Shown here in pieces: positions 1 through 12,700 of a stretch of 64,000 nucleotides of DNA. The notes below the pieces were generated by a model, which saw only the letters and a program-made list of their open reading frames with translations, made no database searches and had not been told where the DNA came from. How positions within the stretch are numbered: position 1 is the first letter of the stretch; every line of letters starts with the position of its first letter. The position numbers were made by a program, and so were the translations under genes. Source of the stretch: Megalobrama amblycephala (lineage: Eukaryota > Chordata > Actinopteri > Cypriniformes > Xenocyprididae); NCBI RefSeq assembly GCF_018812025.1, contig NC_063044.1, positions 42,223,243 through 42,287,242 of the forward strand, in the 5' to 3' direction.

Positions 1-27
1 ATTTTCATTTTTAGGTGAACTAACCCT
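1..27. mobile_element. right end of a TTAA-flanked foldback transposon
   Basis: The window starts inside an element whose end reads GGTGAACTAACCCT followed by TTAA at 28-31. It is the same terminus as the elements at 16933 and 51737. Confidence 0.6.
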
Positions 28-647
28 TTAATAACCATTTGATACTAAATGAGGGCTTTATTCATGGACCATAGTTTATCTGGGATCTACCACAATGTAT
101 TACAATAATATCTAGTAAAGCATGGTAGAAAAAACCTTTTTATCTGAGTGCTTCATAAATCACTTCAAGTTCACAAGTGTTGTGAATAAAACTAGTTATA
201 TTTTCTATTTTATTTTTGTTTCAGATTCTCCATGAAACTCCTGATAGCTGACTGTGAAGTCATTGATTAGAACATTTTGACTCAAATCACTCCCCTCGGA
301 GAAATGATTGTGTTGTAGATTCACCAACTAAAAAGTAAATGAGGTTCATCGACAAAAGTTTATCGCTGTGCTATTGTCAAGATCCCCTTCATCTATTAAC
401 GTAACCCAGATAAAAGCTCATATTTTGGATCAAATTATCCATTTCTCACAGATGATAGTTCTGAAGAGCTCATAAACTCTCCTTTCGGCAGCTCATTTCT
501 CTCAGCCAGTGAAGCCCTTGAATCTACATGGTTACAGAACTGCTTTGAGCTCATTGTTACGCACAATTAATGATCTCCTCAGTCTTCATTGATCACCTCA
601 CCTGTCATCTTTCTTTCTATTGGTTCTCCATCCTCATGCATTTACAG
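28..647 (+). other. baiap3 intron (partial), no feature seen
   Basis: Sequence upstream of the first recognisable exon. I find no further baiap3 exon here and no obvious repeat apart from the transposon end at 1-27. Confidence 0.5.
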
Positions 648-725
648 GAGGAGAACAGCTGCGCTCCTCCACCCCCCGAGTGCAAAGACCAGGCTTTTGC
701 TCCTGAAAGAGCCACCAGGGATGAG
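648..725 (+). CDS. baiap3: baiap3 coding exon 1 of window
   Basis: Residues 1-26 (EENSCAPPPPECKDQ...ATRDE) between acceptor TTTACAG and donor GTGAGA, phase 0 at both ends. It is a low-complexity, proline-containing linker just before the conserved YEEA segment. Conservation is weak here, so the call rests on splice sites, frame and position. Confidence 0.75.
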
Positions 726-3700
726 GTGAGACTCCTGGTCATTCTTTTCAATCCTTTGATTCCTTCTTGTGGTACATTGCTGTTTTTAAATTTGTTTTAT
801 TTGTAAAATAAATCATTCTGTTTTAGCTGGATTTGTTGTATGAGGAGGCTATCTACACTGTGGTCAATCGGGTTGGGGTGCCGTCGCCAGAATATGTTAC
901 CAGCGAAGGGGACATTTTCAGCTACTTGCAGAAGGTGCGACACTGTTATTTTCTTAATAAATCGCATGATTCAAACACTCCCACATCCTTCCATAACAAC
1001 ACAAATATCACAATGCGTGTTGTGCCTCTGGCGCTCCAAATCCACCAAGACCTAAATAAATATCATGCTCTGATTGATTTCTAAATAGAAATGAAATAGA
1101 CAGAAATATTTGTTTTGTCTTTTGTTTTCAAAGTGCTTGCGTTCCTGAAGAAAAGCTAGTCCTTGAAGGGATGGGGGAACGAAGGGTTGTGTTTGGGTGG
1201 TGGTGGGGGGTTTGTTTACTTTGACTTGGTTTTATGAGTTGGAGCAGATGCTCTTGTCTCAGACATGATTAAACATCAAAGCCCGTGCCCAATGGGGATT
1301 GATGTTTGGTGCTTATATTACACCTATGAAACCCTGTCACTCCAGAGGAGCCTGATTCCATTCTGAGACCTCTAACACCGAAGTGCAGCAGGTCTTACGT
1401 TTGAAGTGTCAGATCTATAATGTTTTTCCTTCAAAAAAAAAACCTGACATAGCCTGAGCTTTGATTACCATCGCTTCTGTAAAAGGCAAAAAAAATCCCT
1501 TTCCCAAGAATAATGGTCGTCAGCATTGATAAGCTTTAAAAGCGGTAAACAGTTTCCTATGCTAAGTTTTCGAAAGTTGAACGTTGAGATAGAAACTCTA
1601 ATCAGAACTTCTGAATCAAGTTTAATAAGCAATTGCTTGATACTTCACTTGGACTCCAAATTAAAGACCCGTGACCAACACAACTCTTTATGTCTACAAG
1701 GAAACACATTTTCTCCAAATATCACAACATCTCATACTCTTCATAAGTGAGTCTTTTATAAACAAAATTCCAATTGAATAGCCATTAAAGAACAAACTTG
1801 TCTAAAAGTTCATTCTTTTCTCAAAGTTGATGATTTCTTTCAAACAACTTTTAGTCATTTTTATATAGATTTTGAAATAATAATTAAACTATTATAAATT
1901 TGTATTATTATCATTATTATTCATTATATTATTATCTCATATACTCATACTTTTTTCTCATATACAGTTTAGAAAAGTTTAATAAGCCTATTGATATGTC
2001 ACGTTATCCAAGCGTGGTGTAGGTAGAAAGGTAGGATGAAAAAGATAGATTCAAATAGACTTCAATAACAGAAAGTAAACCTTAACCGAACTCAGTGTAG
2101 ATGTTAACGAGAATCGACAATGAACAGAGAACAATCAGGAACTCAAATACACAGGGATGATGAGCATAAAGATTAACAACTGTGGTGGTTAACGAGTGTC
2201 CATGGTATTGCGGGAAAACTAGAACGAGCGGAACAGAAAGACTAAACAATGAAAGCAAAACCAAAACTAAGCATAATGCTTACAATATGTTTGTTTATGA
2301 TGAAATTTCCTTAAGGTAAAACATGTATTTACATATAGTACACCATCCATACATGCACTTCCAAAGTCGGGGGTTTCGGGGTCGGTAAGATCTTATGCTC
2401 AAAAATACAGTAAATACAGTAATATTGTGAAATATTATTACAGTTTAAAATAACTGTTTTCTATTGTAATATATTTTAGAATGTAATTTATTCCTGTGAT
2501 GCAAAGCTGAATTTTCAGCAGTCTTCAGTGTCACATGATCCATCAGAAATCATTCTGATATGATGATTTGATGCTCAAGAAACATTTATTATTATCAATG
2601 TTGAAAACGGATGTGCTGCTTAATATTTTTGTTAACACCATGATATTTTTTTTCAGGCTTAATTGATGACTATAAAGTTCAAAAGAACAGCATTTATTTG
2701 AACTTTTGTAACAATGTATAAGAACTAAACCATCATAGACTTAAAACTGACTCTGAGACTTGTGTCATTGCATTTCTTAACCTATTGAAGTCATGCATTT
2801 TTCTAGAAACAAATCTTTCCCCTGATCACTCTCTCACTCAGGTCTTTGATATGGGTCAAGAGGAGCATGACATTATCCTCCAGAGAGTCAGAGAATCAAA
2901 GGTGAGGTTTTGTCTGATAGTACATACATGATTCTCTTCTTGTTCTGCCAATAACAGCATATACTGCTGCTTATTTCTTCATAGAGAAATTCTTCAGAAG
3001 TGGAGGAATTCTTCAACAAGTGGAAAATATTGATATCTAAAGAGAGCCTCTCTTACTAAACAGGTGTAAAGACTATAAAAGAAACTATTTAAGCGATTTT
3101 TATCTTTTTCAAAACTAAACTTTGTAATGTCACAGTGAAAGAAGCCCAAGATACCTCTTGTAACCTCGCAAAAGGTCTTTGAAAAGAAGGAAAGAATGTT
3201 TCAATGTGCATCACAATGATCCAAGCCTTCATTTGCTCAGCAGTCTCCCACTGCCTGTGTCATACATAATATACTCACATCTAACATCTGAAAAAGAAAA
3301 CCTCTATTGATTTCTTTGCTCTCGACAAGCCTTGGCACTAAAGCACGGCATGCTTGCATTTATTTTACTGTGCACTCACTCAAGGTGCCGCCACCATGTC
3401 GAACAGCAAATGAAACATGTTCAGGTTTTATTACTGCCGCTGTGTGTTCTAATCCATGTCTGAAACGTTCTTTTGTAGAAAGCCAGCTTTTCTCTCAGGG
3501 TCTCTGTAATGAAAGGCAAAAATCTCATGGCGAAAGATGCCAATGGTAAGATGTTTTAGCCTTTCGTGTGTTATTTGTTTGTTTTACCTCTAATATCATG
3601 TCCTTTTGATGTAGTCTGTGGCATTGATTTTTGTTTTGGAACAGCAAGACAAAACATTCACATCTAAACATAATACCTACATCCCTTAGAAAATCTTCAA

Positions 3701-6700
3701 AGGATATTTTATTTATTTTACTTAATGCATTAGAGAAATTGTATTAGTTTTAGACTTTATTTTGTCTGCAAAGTTTTTTGTTCTCCTTTAGAAGAGCCAG
3801 AATTCACATCACATAAATGATCTAATCTTTGAAACTATTTATTCTGACCTTCTTTATTGAATTAAACAAACATGTTTTGCCTGTGTCACACCGGGCAGGC
3901 TACAGTGACCCCTACTGCATGCTGGGAATTCTCTTGGGACAATCACCCAAAGACACTGAGGAGAAGAAAGAGAGGAAGTTCAGTTTTCGCAAGAGGCGGG
4001 AGAAGTTAGAGAAGCGCTCCAGTGTTAAGGAGGTGTTGGCGGGCAGGGATATCCAAGTGACCGAAGTCAAACCAGAGACTCTTAACCCAGTGTGGAATGA
4101 ACACTTCGTTTTGTGAGCATCTTATTGTTAGAATTGAAATTATATTGTCATTTGATGATCTGTAATTACCAGTTGTAAAGTAAGTGGGACAGAGTTTTTT
4201 AAAAAGTGTTTGTTTTCCACAGTGACATTGATGACGTTCACAATGACCTTCTCCATCTGGACATATGGTAAGATGTATCAACAGATGTCCTTCAGAACAG
4301 GAACAGTCATCTCTGTTTTCCTAACCAAAAATTTGTTTGTTATTTTCCACCCTAGGGATCACGATGACGATGTTTCTGTTGCGGAAGCCTGTAAGAAGCT
4401 GAATGAAATCAGTGGATTCAGAGGAATGGGAAGGTAGATCGTCTGTTGTCTTAAAGCTAATGAGCCTGAGACACATCTGACAGATTCTCTGCAAATACTA
4501 GTTTAAATGCATGCCGAATGTATGACTCAAACTGTTGCATCATGATATTAGATATTTCAAGCAAATTGCCAAATCCGTGAGGGCCAATGGGGCCGCTGCA
4601 TCAGGAAGTGAGGAGAATGCGGATGATTTCCTAGGTTGCATCAACATCCCGTTGAACGTGAGCTCTAATTCTGCACACTTAAGTTATTGCAACAGCAAGG
4701 CAACTCATCGAGTTTGTCACTTTTGTCACTTTTGTGCCACTTTTTGTCTCTCACTAGGAGATCCCAGTTGTTGGTTATGATAAATGGTTTAAGTTGGAGC
4801 CCAGATCCAGCGCCTCTAAAGTTCAGGGAGAATGTCACCTGATTCTTCGCCTCTTCACCACTCAGGTACTGCTGCTCATCTGAGATGTAGCAGCACTCAT
4901 TAAAGGGATAGTTCACCCTGAAAAATACAAATGTTATTATAATTTATTCACCCTCATGTATTTCAAATACTGCATGAATTTTATTCTTCTGTGGGACACA
5001 AAAATAGAATGTTGAAGAATACAGGCTTCGCTTTTCCATCTACCTATTCAAAGGAAATCCATACTATTGAGCTTCAGTTATAATTTTTGGAAATCAAAAA
5101 CCCAGATCCCCATTTAACTTTATTATATAAACAATAGTGCTACAACACTACTGTTCTAAAGTTTGGGGTCAGTAAAATTTTTAAAAAGAAATGAATGCTT
5201 TTATTCAGCAAGAATGCATTAAAATTGATCAAAAGTAACAATAAATTGCGTTCTAAAGTTACAGAAGATTTCTATTTCAAACAAATGCTGTTCTTTTGAA
5301 CTTTCTATTCATCAAAGAATACTGAAAAAATGTATCTCACGGTTTCCAAAAAAACATTAGGCAGCACAACTGTTTTCAACAATATTGATAATAATAAATA
5401 AATATTTCTCGAGCAGCAAATCTGCATAATAAATTGATTTCTGAAGGATCATGTGACACTGAAGACTGGAGTGATGATGCTGAAAATTCATTTTAAAATA
5501 TATTCAGATAGAAAAGAGTTCTTTTAAATTGTAATAATATTTCTAGGGCTGTCAAACGATTAATCGCGATTAATCACATACAAAATAAAAGTTGGAGTTT
5601 GCCTAATATATGTGTGAGTACTGTGCGTAATTATTATGTATATATAAATACACACAAATTTATGTATATATTTAAGAGAAATTTGTTATTTATGTACAAA
5701 ATATTTTTATTTATATATAATAAAGATTATATAAAAATATAAATAAATACATATAGTTGTAAGTATTTCTCAAATATATACATGAATGTGTTTGTATTTA
5801 TATATACATAATAATTACGCACAGTACTCACACATATATTAGGCAAACTCAAACTTTTATTTTGTATGCGATTAATCGCGATTAATCATTTGACAGCCCT
5901 AAATATTTCACAACATTACTGTTTTTACTGTATTTTTGGTGAGCAGAAGAGAGAATCACACCAAGGATGATAACTAAAATGCTATAGTTGTAAAAATCGT
6001 TTTTGAATATAAAAGAGTAGCACCACAGCTATAACGATAATAACACAGAGAAACAATATCATTGGAATCACTTTCAGAACGATTTTATGAACAATAACAA
6101 ACATTGACAGCCAATCAGAATCCATCTTGCTTTAACAAGCTTGAGCATTTAAAGCATGTGGATGCTAATATAGTTATCGTTATAGTTATCTTTACAGTTA
6201 TCGTTCTTGGCGTGAACGGGCCTTTGCCGACCCCAAACTTTTGAATGGTAGTATACGTTCTAATGCACGTGGGTTTGGAATGACAGGATGGTGAATAAAT
6301 GGCTATTCATCTTTATAACATGTATTCATCACTCTTTGTTCTGTTCAATAGAGAGACACAGCACTGAGTAAAATGGCCTCCAATGTAACCATTCACAAGA
6401 AGATGTTGAGTCAGATTCTGGACTATGAACACAATCAAATTCAGGTTGAACTTTTTTAATATTTTAAATTGCCAAGCATTCGTCTGCATTAAGCTTAGAG
6501 CTTGTCATAAATAATTAATTTTAATTGCAGAAAGAGCCTTACAACTGGAATGGACAAGTGTGTGCTGCTGCATGGACTGTGCTGTCCCATCATGCAGTGC
6601 AGGCTGACCTCTCTCCTCTGCAGCAGGCCATCATGTGCGTATTAAACATCAAACCTGTAGTGAGATCATAGCTCGGCTGTGAGACGCCACGCAGTCGGCG

Positions 6701-9700
6701 TGTTTATTGACAGGATGAACACAACAGCATGAAAACAGCAAATGCTTATAACACCAAGACCCATCCTGATAATCGCTGCATGCTTCAGCTATACATGCCT
6801 GCCAACAGTGAGACTGACACTAGTGTGTAAAACGGATGTTTTTGCATGTGTTTGCAGCCGTTGGCAGTGTTACAGCAGCCATCACCGCTCTCAGAGGATG
6901 AGCTACGCTTTGCTTCTCAGGCTGCTGAAAACCGTGGAGGCAGAGTGGGAGGATACCGCTGTGCACGGGGAGCTGGTGGGTCTTAACAACAGTTCGCTGA
7001 CCCTGAATGTCTGGGGGAACATCCTTGTGCCGTAACAGTGTCTGGATCATTCTAAGGGTGTTTTCACACCTATGGATCGCTTGTTTTGTTCCGAAACAGG
7101 GACTAAATTTGTTACAATGTTGCATTTTCTTCTTGGTTCGGTTCGCTTTCACATGGCAACATTTCAAAGCGTACCAAAATGCATTCAGGCAAGTCACATG
7201 AGAGTACAACTGTCCTCTTATTGGTCAGAGTTTTCGCTGCGTCATCCATCAAAATAATGATTGACAAGCTAGCTCCATGAGCTTATTGTGGCTTTATTTG
7301 TAACTGTCGAGACACACACAAACACTTTATAAATGTAGCCGTCTCTCCCGCAGTTAAATCATATTTGCTGCGGCAAATTCAAACCCGCGCTCTTTCTCTC
7401 TCTCTCTCCATCGCTGTCTAGTAGGCGACCTGTTGTCCGTGTGTCTGTCGAGAGAGACCATTTGAATTTTATAATGAAGCAGAGCGGGAATTGAGACTTC
7501 GTCGGGACAGCATTCTCGCACGGAGAAGTGTAATTACACACCAGAGGCGCTCGTTGGCTTTCATCTCAGATATTGTAAATAATGTGCTCACTCACAGAAT
7601 CAGACATTACTGATTTTTCTATCATATTTTCCGTTATGAAAATGATATCATTTGGTTCGTTGGTCCGTTAACTGGGTCGATTGCTTTCACATCTCAAGCG
7701 AACCGCTCCAGAGTTCGTTTGAAAGCGTACCGAGACCACCTCTTCAAGCAGGTCTCGGTACGCTTGTTTGGTCCGCTTTTGGTGCGCACCCGAGTGCGAT
7801 TGCTGCGCACCCGAGTGCGATTGCTGCTTTCCCACCTGCCCAAATGAACCGCACCAAAGGGGCAAATGAACTCTGGTACCATTCAACCGAACTAAATGAG
7901 GCAGGTGTGAAAGCACCCTAAGGCTCAGTGCTCTTTCGAGTTTTACACATTAAGGGTGAATTCACTCTGCTGCAAAAAAGCATTTTCTTAATCAGTATTT
8001 TTGTCCAACTTTTTCCAGTAAAATTCAAACATTCAAAGACACATTTAATTGAGAAGCAAATTTGCATGATATTAGGATTTATTGTCTGAGAATATTTGAT
8101 AGATGCTATTTACTCTAAGTGAAAATAGCGATAGATGTTATTTACACCGTGTAAATAGCAATTAGATGCTATTTACACTGTTAAAATAGCGATAGATGTT
8201 ATTTACACTTTTAAAATAGCATATTTTCTTAGCGATAGATGCTATTTACTCTAAGTGAAAATAGCGATAGATGTTATTTACACTGTTAAAATAGCATATT
8301 TTCTTAGCGATAGATGCTATTTACTCTAAGTGAAAATAGCGATAGATGTTATTTACACTTTTAAAATAGCATATTTTCTTAGCGATAGATGCTATTTACT
8401 CTAAGTGAAAATAGCGATAGATGTTATTTACACTGTTAAAATAGCATATTTTCTTAGCGATAGATGCTATTTACTCTAAGTGAAAATAGCGATAGATGTT
8501 ATTTACACTTTTAAAATAGCATATTTTCTTAGCGATAGATGCTATTTACTCTAAGTGAAAATAGCGATAGATGTTATTTACACTGTTAAAATAGCATATT
8601 TTCTTAGCGATAAATGCTATTTACACCGTGTAAATAGCAATTAGATGCTATTTACACTAAGTGAAAATATCAATTAGATGCTATTTACACTGTTAAAATA
8701 GCATATTTTCTTAGCGATAGATGCTATTTACACTAAGTGAAAATAGCAATTAGATGTTATTTACACTGTTAAAATAGCATATTTTCTTAGCGATAGATGC
8801 TATTTACACTAAGTGAAAACAGTGATAGAGGCTATTTACACCAAGTGTAAATAGCAATTAGATGCTATTTACCCTGTTAAAATAGCGATAGATGTTATTT
8901 ACACCGTGTAAATAGCAATTGGATGCTATTTACACTGTTAAAATAGCGATAGATGTTGTTTACACTGTTAAAATAGCATATTTTCTTAGCGATAGATGCT
9001 ATTTACACTAAGTGAAAACAGTGATAGAGGCTATTTACACCAAGTGTAAATAGCAATTAGATGCTATTTACCCTGTTAAAATAGCGATAGATGTTATTTA
9101 CACTGTTAAAATAGCATATTTTCTTAGCGATAGATGTTATTTACACTAAGTGAAAACAGTGATAGAGGCTATTTACACCAAGTGTAAATAGCAATTAGAT
9201 GCTATTTACCCTGTTAAAATAGCGCTAGATGTTATTTACACCGTGTAAATAGCAATTGGATGCTATTTACACTGTTAAAATAGCGATAGATGTTATTTAC
9301 ACTTTTAAAATAGCATATTTTCTTAGCGATAGATGCTATTTACTCTAAGTGAAAATAGCGATAGATGTTATTTACACTGTTAAAATAGCATATTTTCTTA
9401 GCGATAGATGCTATTTACTCTAAGTGAAAATAGCGATAGATGTTATTTACACTTTTAAAATAGCATATTTTCTTAGCGATAGATGCTATTTACTCTAAGT
9501 GAAAATAGCGATAGATGTTATTTACACTGTTAAAATAGCATATTTTCTTAGCGATAGATGCTATTTACTCTAAGTGAAAATAGCGATAGATGTTATTTAC
9601 ACTTTTAAAATAGCATATTTTCTTAGCGATAGATGCTATTTACTCTAAGTGAAAATAGCGATAGATGTTATTTACACTGTTAAAATAGCATATTTTCTTA

Positions 9701-12700
9701 GCGATAAATGCTATTTACACCGTGTAAATATCAATTAGATGCTATTTACACTAAGTGAAAATATCAATTAGATGCTATTTACACTGTTAAAATAGCATAT
9801 TTTCTTAGCGATAGATGCTATTTACACTAAGTGAAAACAGTGATAGAGGCTATTTACACCAAGTGTAAATAGCAATTAGATGCTATTTACCCTGTTAAAA
9901 TAGCGATAGATGTTATTTACACCGTGTAAATAGCAATTGGATGCTATTTACACTGTTAAAATAGCGATAGATGTTGTTTACACTGTTAAAATAGCATATT
10001 TTCTTAGCGATAGATGCTATTTACACTAAGTGAAAACAGTGATAGAGGCTATTTACACCAAGTGTAAATAGCAATTAGATGCTATTTACCCTGTTAAAAT
10101 AGCGATAGATGTTATTTACACTGTTAAAATAGCATATTTTCTTAGCGATAGATGTTATTTACACTAAGTGAAAACAGTGATAGAGGCTATTTACACCAAG
10201 TGTAAATAGCAATTAGATGCTATTTACCCTGTTAAAATAGCGCTAGATGTTATTTACACCGTGTAAATAGCAATTGGATGCTATTTACACTGTTAAAATA
10301 GCGATAGATGTTATTTACACTGTTAAAATAGCATATTTTCTTAGCGATAGAGCTATTTAAACTAAGTGAAAATAGCGATAGATGTTATTTACACCGTGTA
10401 AATATCAATTAGATGCTATTTACACTGTTAAAATAGCATATTTTCTTAGCGATAGATGCTATTTACACTAAGTGAAAATAGCAATTAGATGTTATTTACA
10501 CTGTTAAAATAGCATATTTTCTTAGCGATAGATGCTATTTACACCATGTAAAAGGATCAGTTCTTTGCAATAAGAGTAAATAGTAATTAGATGCTATCTA
10601 TATTTTATATTGACAGATACTATTTGCACCTCACAATTTTTGTAAATGAACAGGATGCAATAATATCATAGAGTCTAAATGATTATATTTATTAAAATTA
10701 TTAAGTGGATGCTGCCTTATTGGGAGAATAAAATCCCTCCCTACACCTTCCTCTAACCCCACCCAATAAACACTTTTATTAAACACTCGTTAGGCAGTTT
10801 ATTTCCACTTTTAGTATATCATTTTCATTTTTATTAAAAATAAATGCCTTTCTGGTGTGATATGTGATGGGAAAATGGAGAAGAGCAAACTCGGCAAAAG
10901 GCGGATTTGAACCCCCGTCAATCGCATTAAAAGCCCGGTCAGTGAGCCTTACTCACTACTGCTACACCACTGAAGACACTGAATTATGTGCATCTGTTTA
11001 TAAACTTGAGTGACCCAACCAGACATTGGTGGGTGGAGCTAGTGTAAATAACGTTTGCCAACAAGGGATGCAATTTGCACTTAGCGTAAATACACACTCT
11101 GTTAAAGAAAGTGTGGGGTCGCGGAACTGTTTTTTTATGTTGAAAAAAAGATTAAAAGTTTTAAAATTCTTTTAACTTGAGTGTCGAGTTTTTAGAATGC
11201 TAAAAAATATGAGATGTCATCCAGTAAGCGCATGTTTACATAGAAAAATAATAGAAAATCAGCGCAGTAGATTCCAAAAATAACACCTGTGTGAACAGCT
11301 CCTAAGAAGAATTGTTTTTGTTGTGTAAACAGTTGCAAAACTTTTGCTCGCAGTACTTTTAATCAGGCACAATATGCCATGCATATTTATATAAAGTCGC
11401 AATGTGACATGATTAGCAACAGATGTTTTCTTCCGTATTGTGACATATATTTGAGTGAAACGGATTATATAAATGAAAAAGAAAAAAGTAGAGAGAGGAC
11501 TATCCATCGGTTGACGATTGGATGAAGGCAGATCTGAATGTGAGCTTGCAGTCAATTGTAAGAAAGGGATGGAGTTTAAGCAGACTAAATGATTCAAGAA
11601 GTCCAGCGTACATCAACAGAGAAAAGTCTATCATTTCACTGGAAGATTTTGAAAAATTAAGCTTATGCAGACATGAATTCATAACATGCATTTACAAAAT
11701 ATATATTCATTTCAGGTCGTTTCAGTCTTTTCATAACAAACACGGCTACTTTCCATGTAAACTAGGCTGATTATACTCATTGCTATTTGTTTGGTGGATT
11801 TAACATTTTGCTAATACCATTCCATACCACCCCACAAACTTGCACTCAGAATTGAAGAGTTGCACTGTGCAAATTGCATTTAGTGGTAATTTAATCCGTC
11901 ATTACTTTAGCGAATCGGATGCTAAAACAAAACAGTCAGCATGTGCAAATAAACACTGCTATGAGCAGGTGTAATTAATTCTTTGTGGATTCCCACCTAA
12001 GGCTTTAGTTTGGAACTAATTCTTTTCATCTGGGTCCATTCTTTAATTATGTGTTTCTGAATGCAGGAGAGTCTTTTGGCAGAGAGCTTCAGACTTTACT
12101 GTGATTACTGCCTGTCTCAAATGAAGAGTATGCGTCAAGTATTCCCCTGCAACAATTCTGCCGCCATCATACGCTGCGAGCTTATGCTGAGGTAAACTTA
12201 TACCCCCACACACGCACACAGGCTACAAAGAATCATGAACTCGTAGACTGGCATTCGTACAATCGATTTTCTGGCCGAAGGACCAAAATAAATCCATTTG
12301 AATTCAGATATTTCTGCCATCAATTGCAGCAGCTGTGTCTGCGAGCTCATGGTGATCTGCCCTTTCGGATTCCTCTGGGTAGATCTGTACTGGGTAGTGA
12401 GACACACAAAAAATGGATATCCTGTGGGGTTTTCTAGTGTTGCTACTACAATGTAGTACAGTATTCATGCACAATACATGCAGTTTGCAGATAGTGTCGT
12501 TGTTTTTTCGGATATTGATCTTTGTGTATGTGTGCTTTAGGAGCATTGGTCACATGCAGGCAATGGCAGCCTTTAGAGCAGTGTGTTCAAACCGCAATGA
12601 ACTGCACTTGGAAATAGCAACAGTTATAAAGGTAATAAGGTGATCCAGACCAACATTGAAACATACAGTGGTCCTGAAAGGTATTTGGACACTGAAGCCA

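Noticed and set aside
7652..7921. ORFs on both strands inside the TAAGGGTG element
   Set aside because: Products of palindromic transposon sequence without a transposase motif.
8098..10552. CRISPR-like array
   Set aside because: Repeats are contiguous and imperfect with no unique spacers, in a vertebrate intron.
10895..10975. Functional tRNA gene on the minus strand
   Set aside because: No convincing 7-bp acceptor stem or full cloverleaf could be paired by eye; better described as a SINE head or pseudogene.
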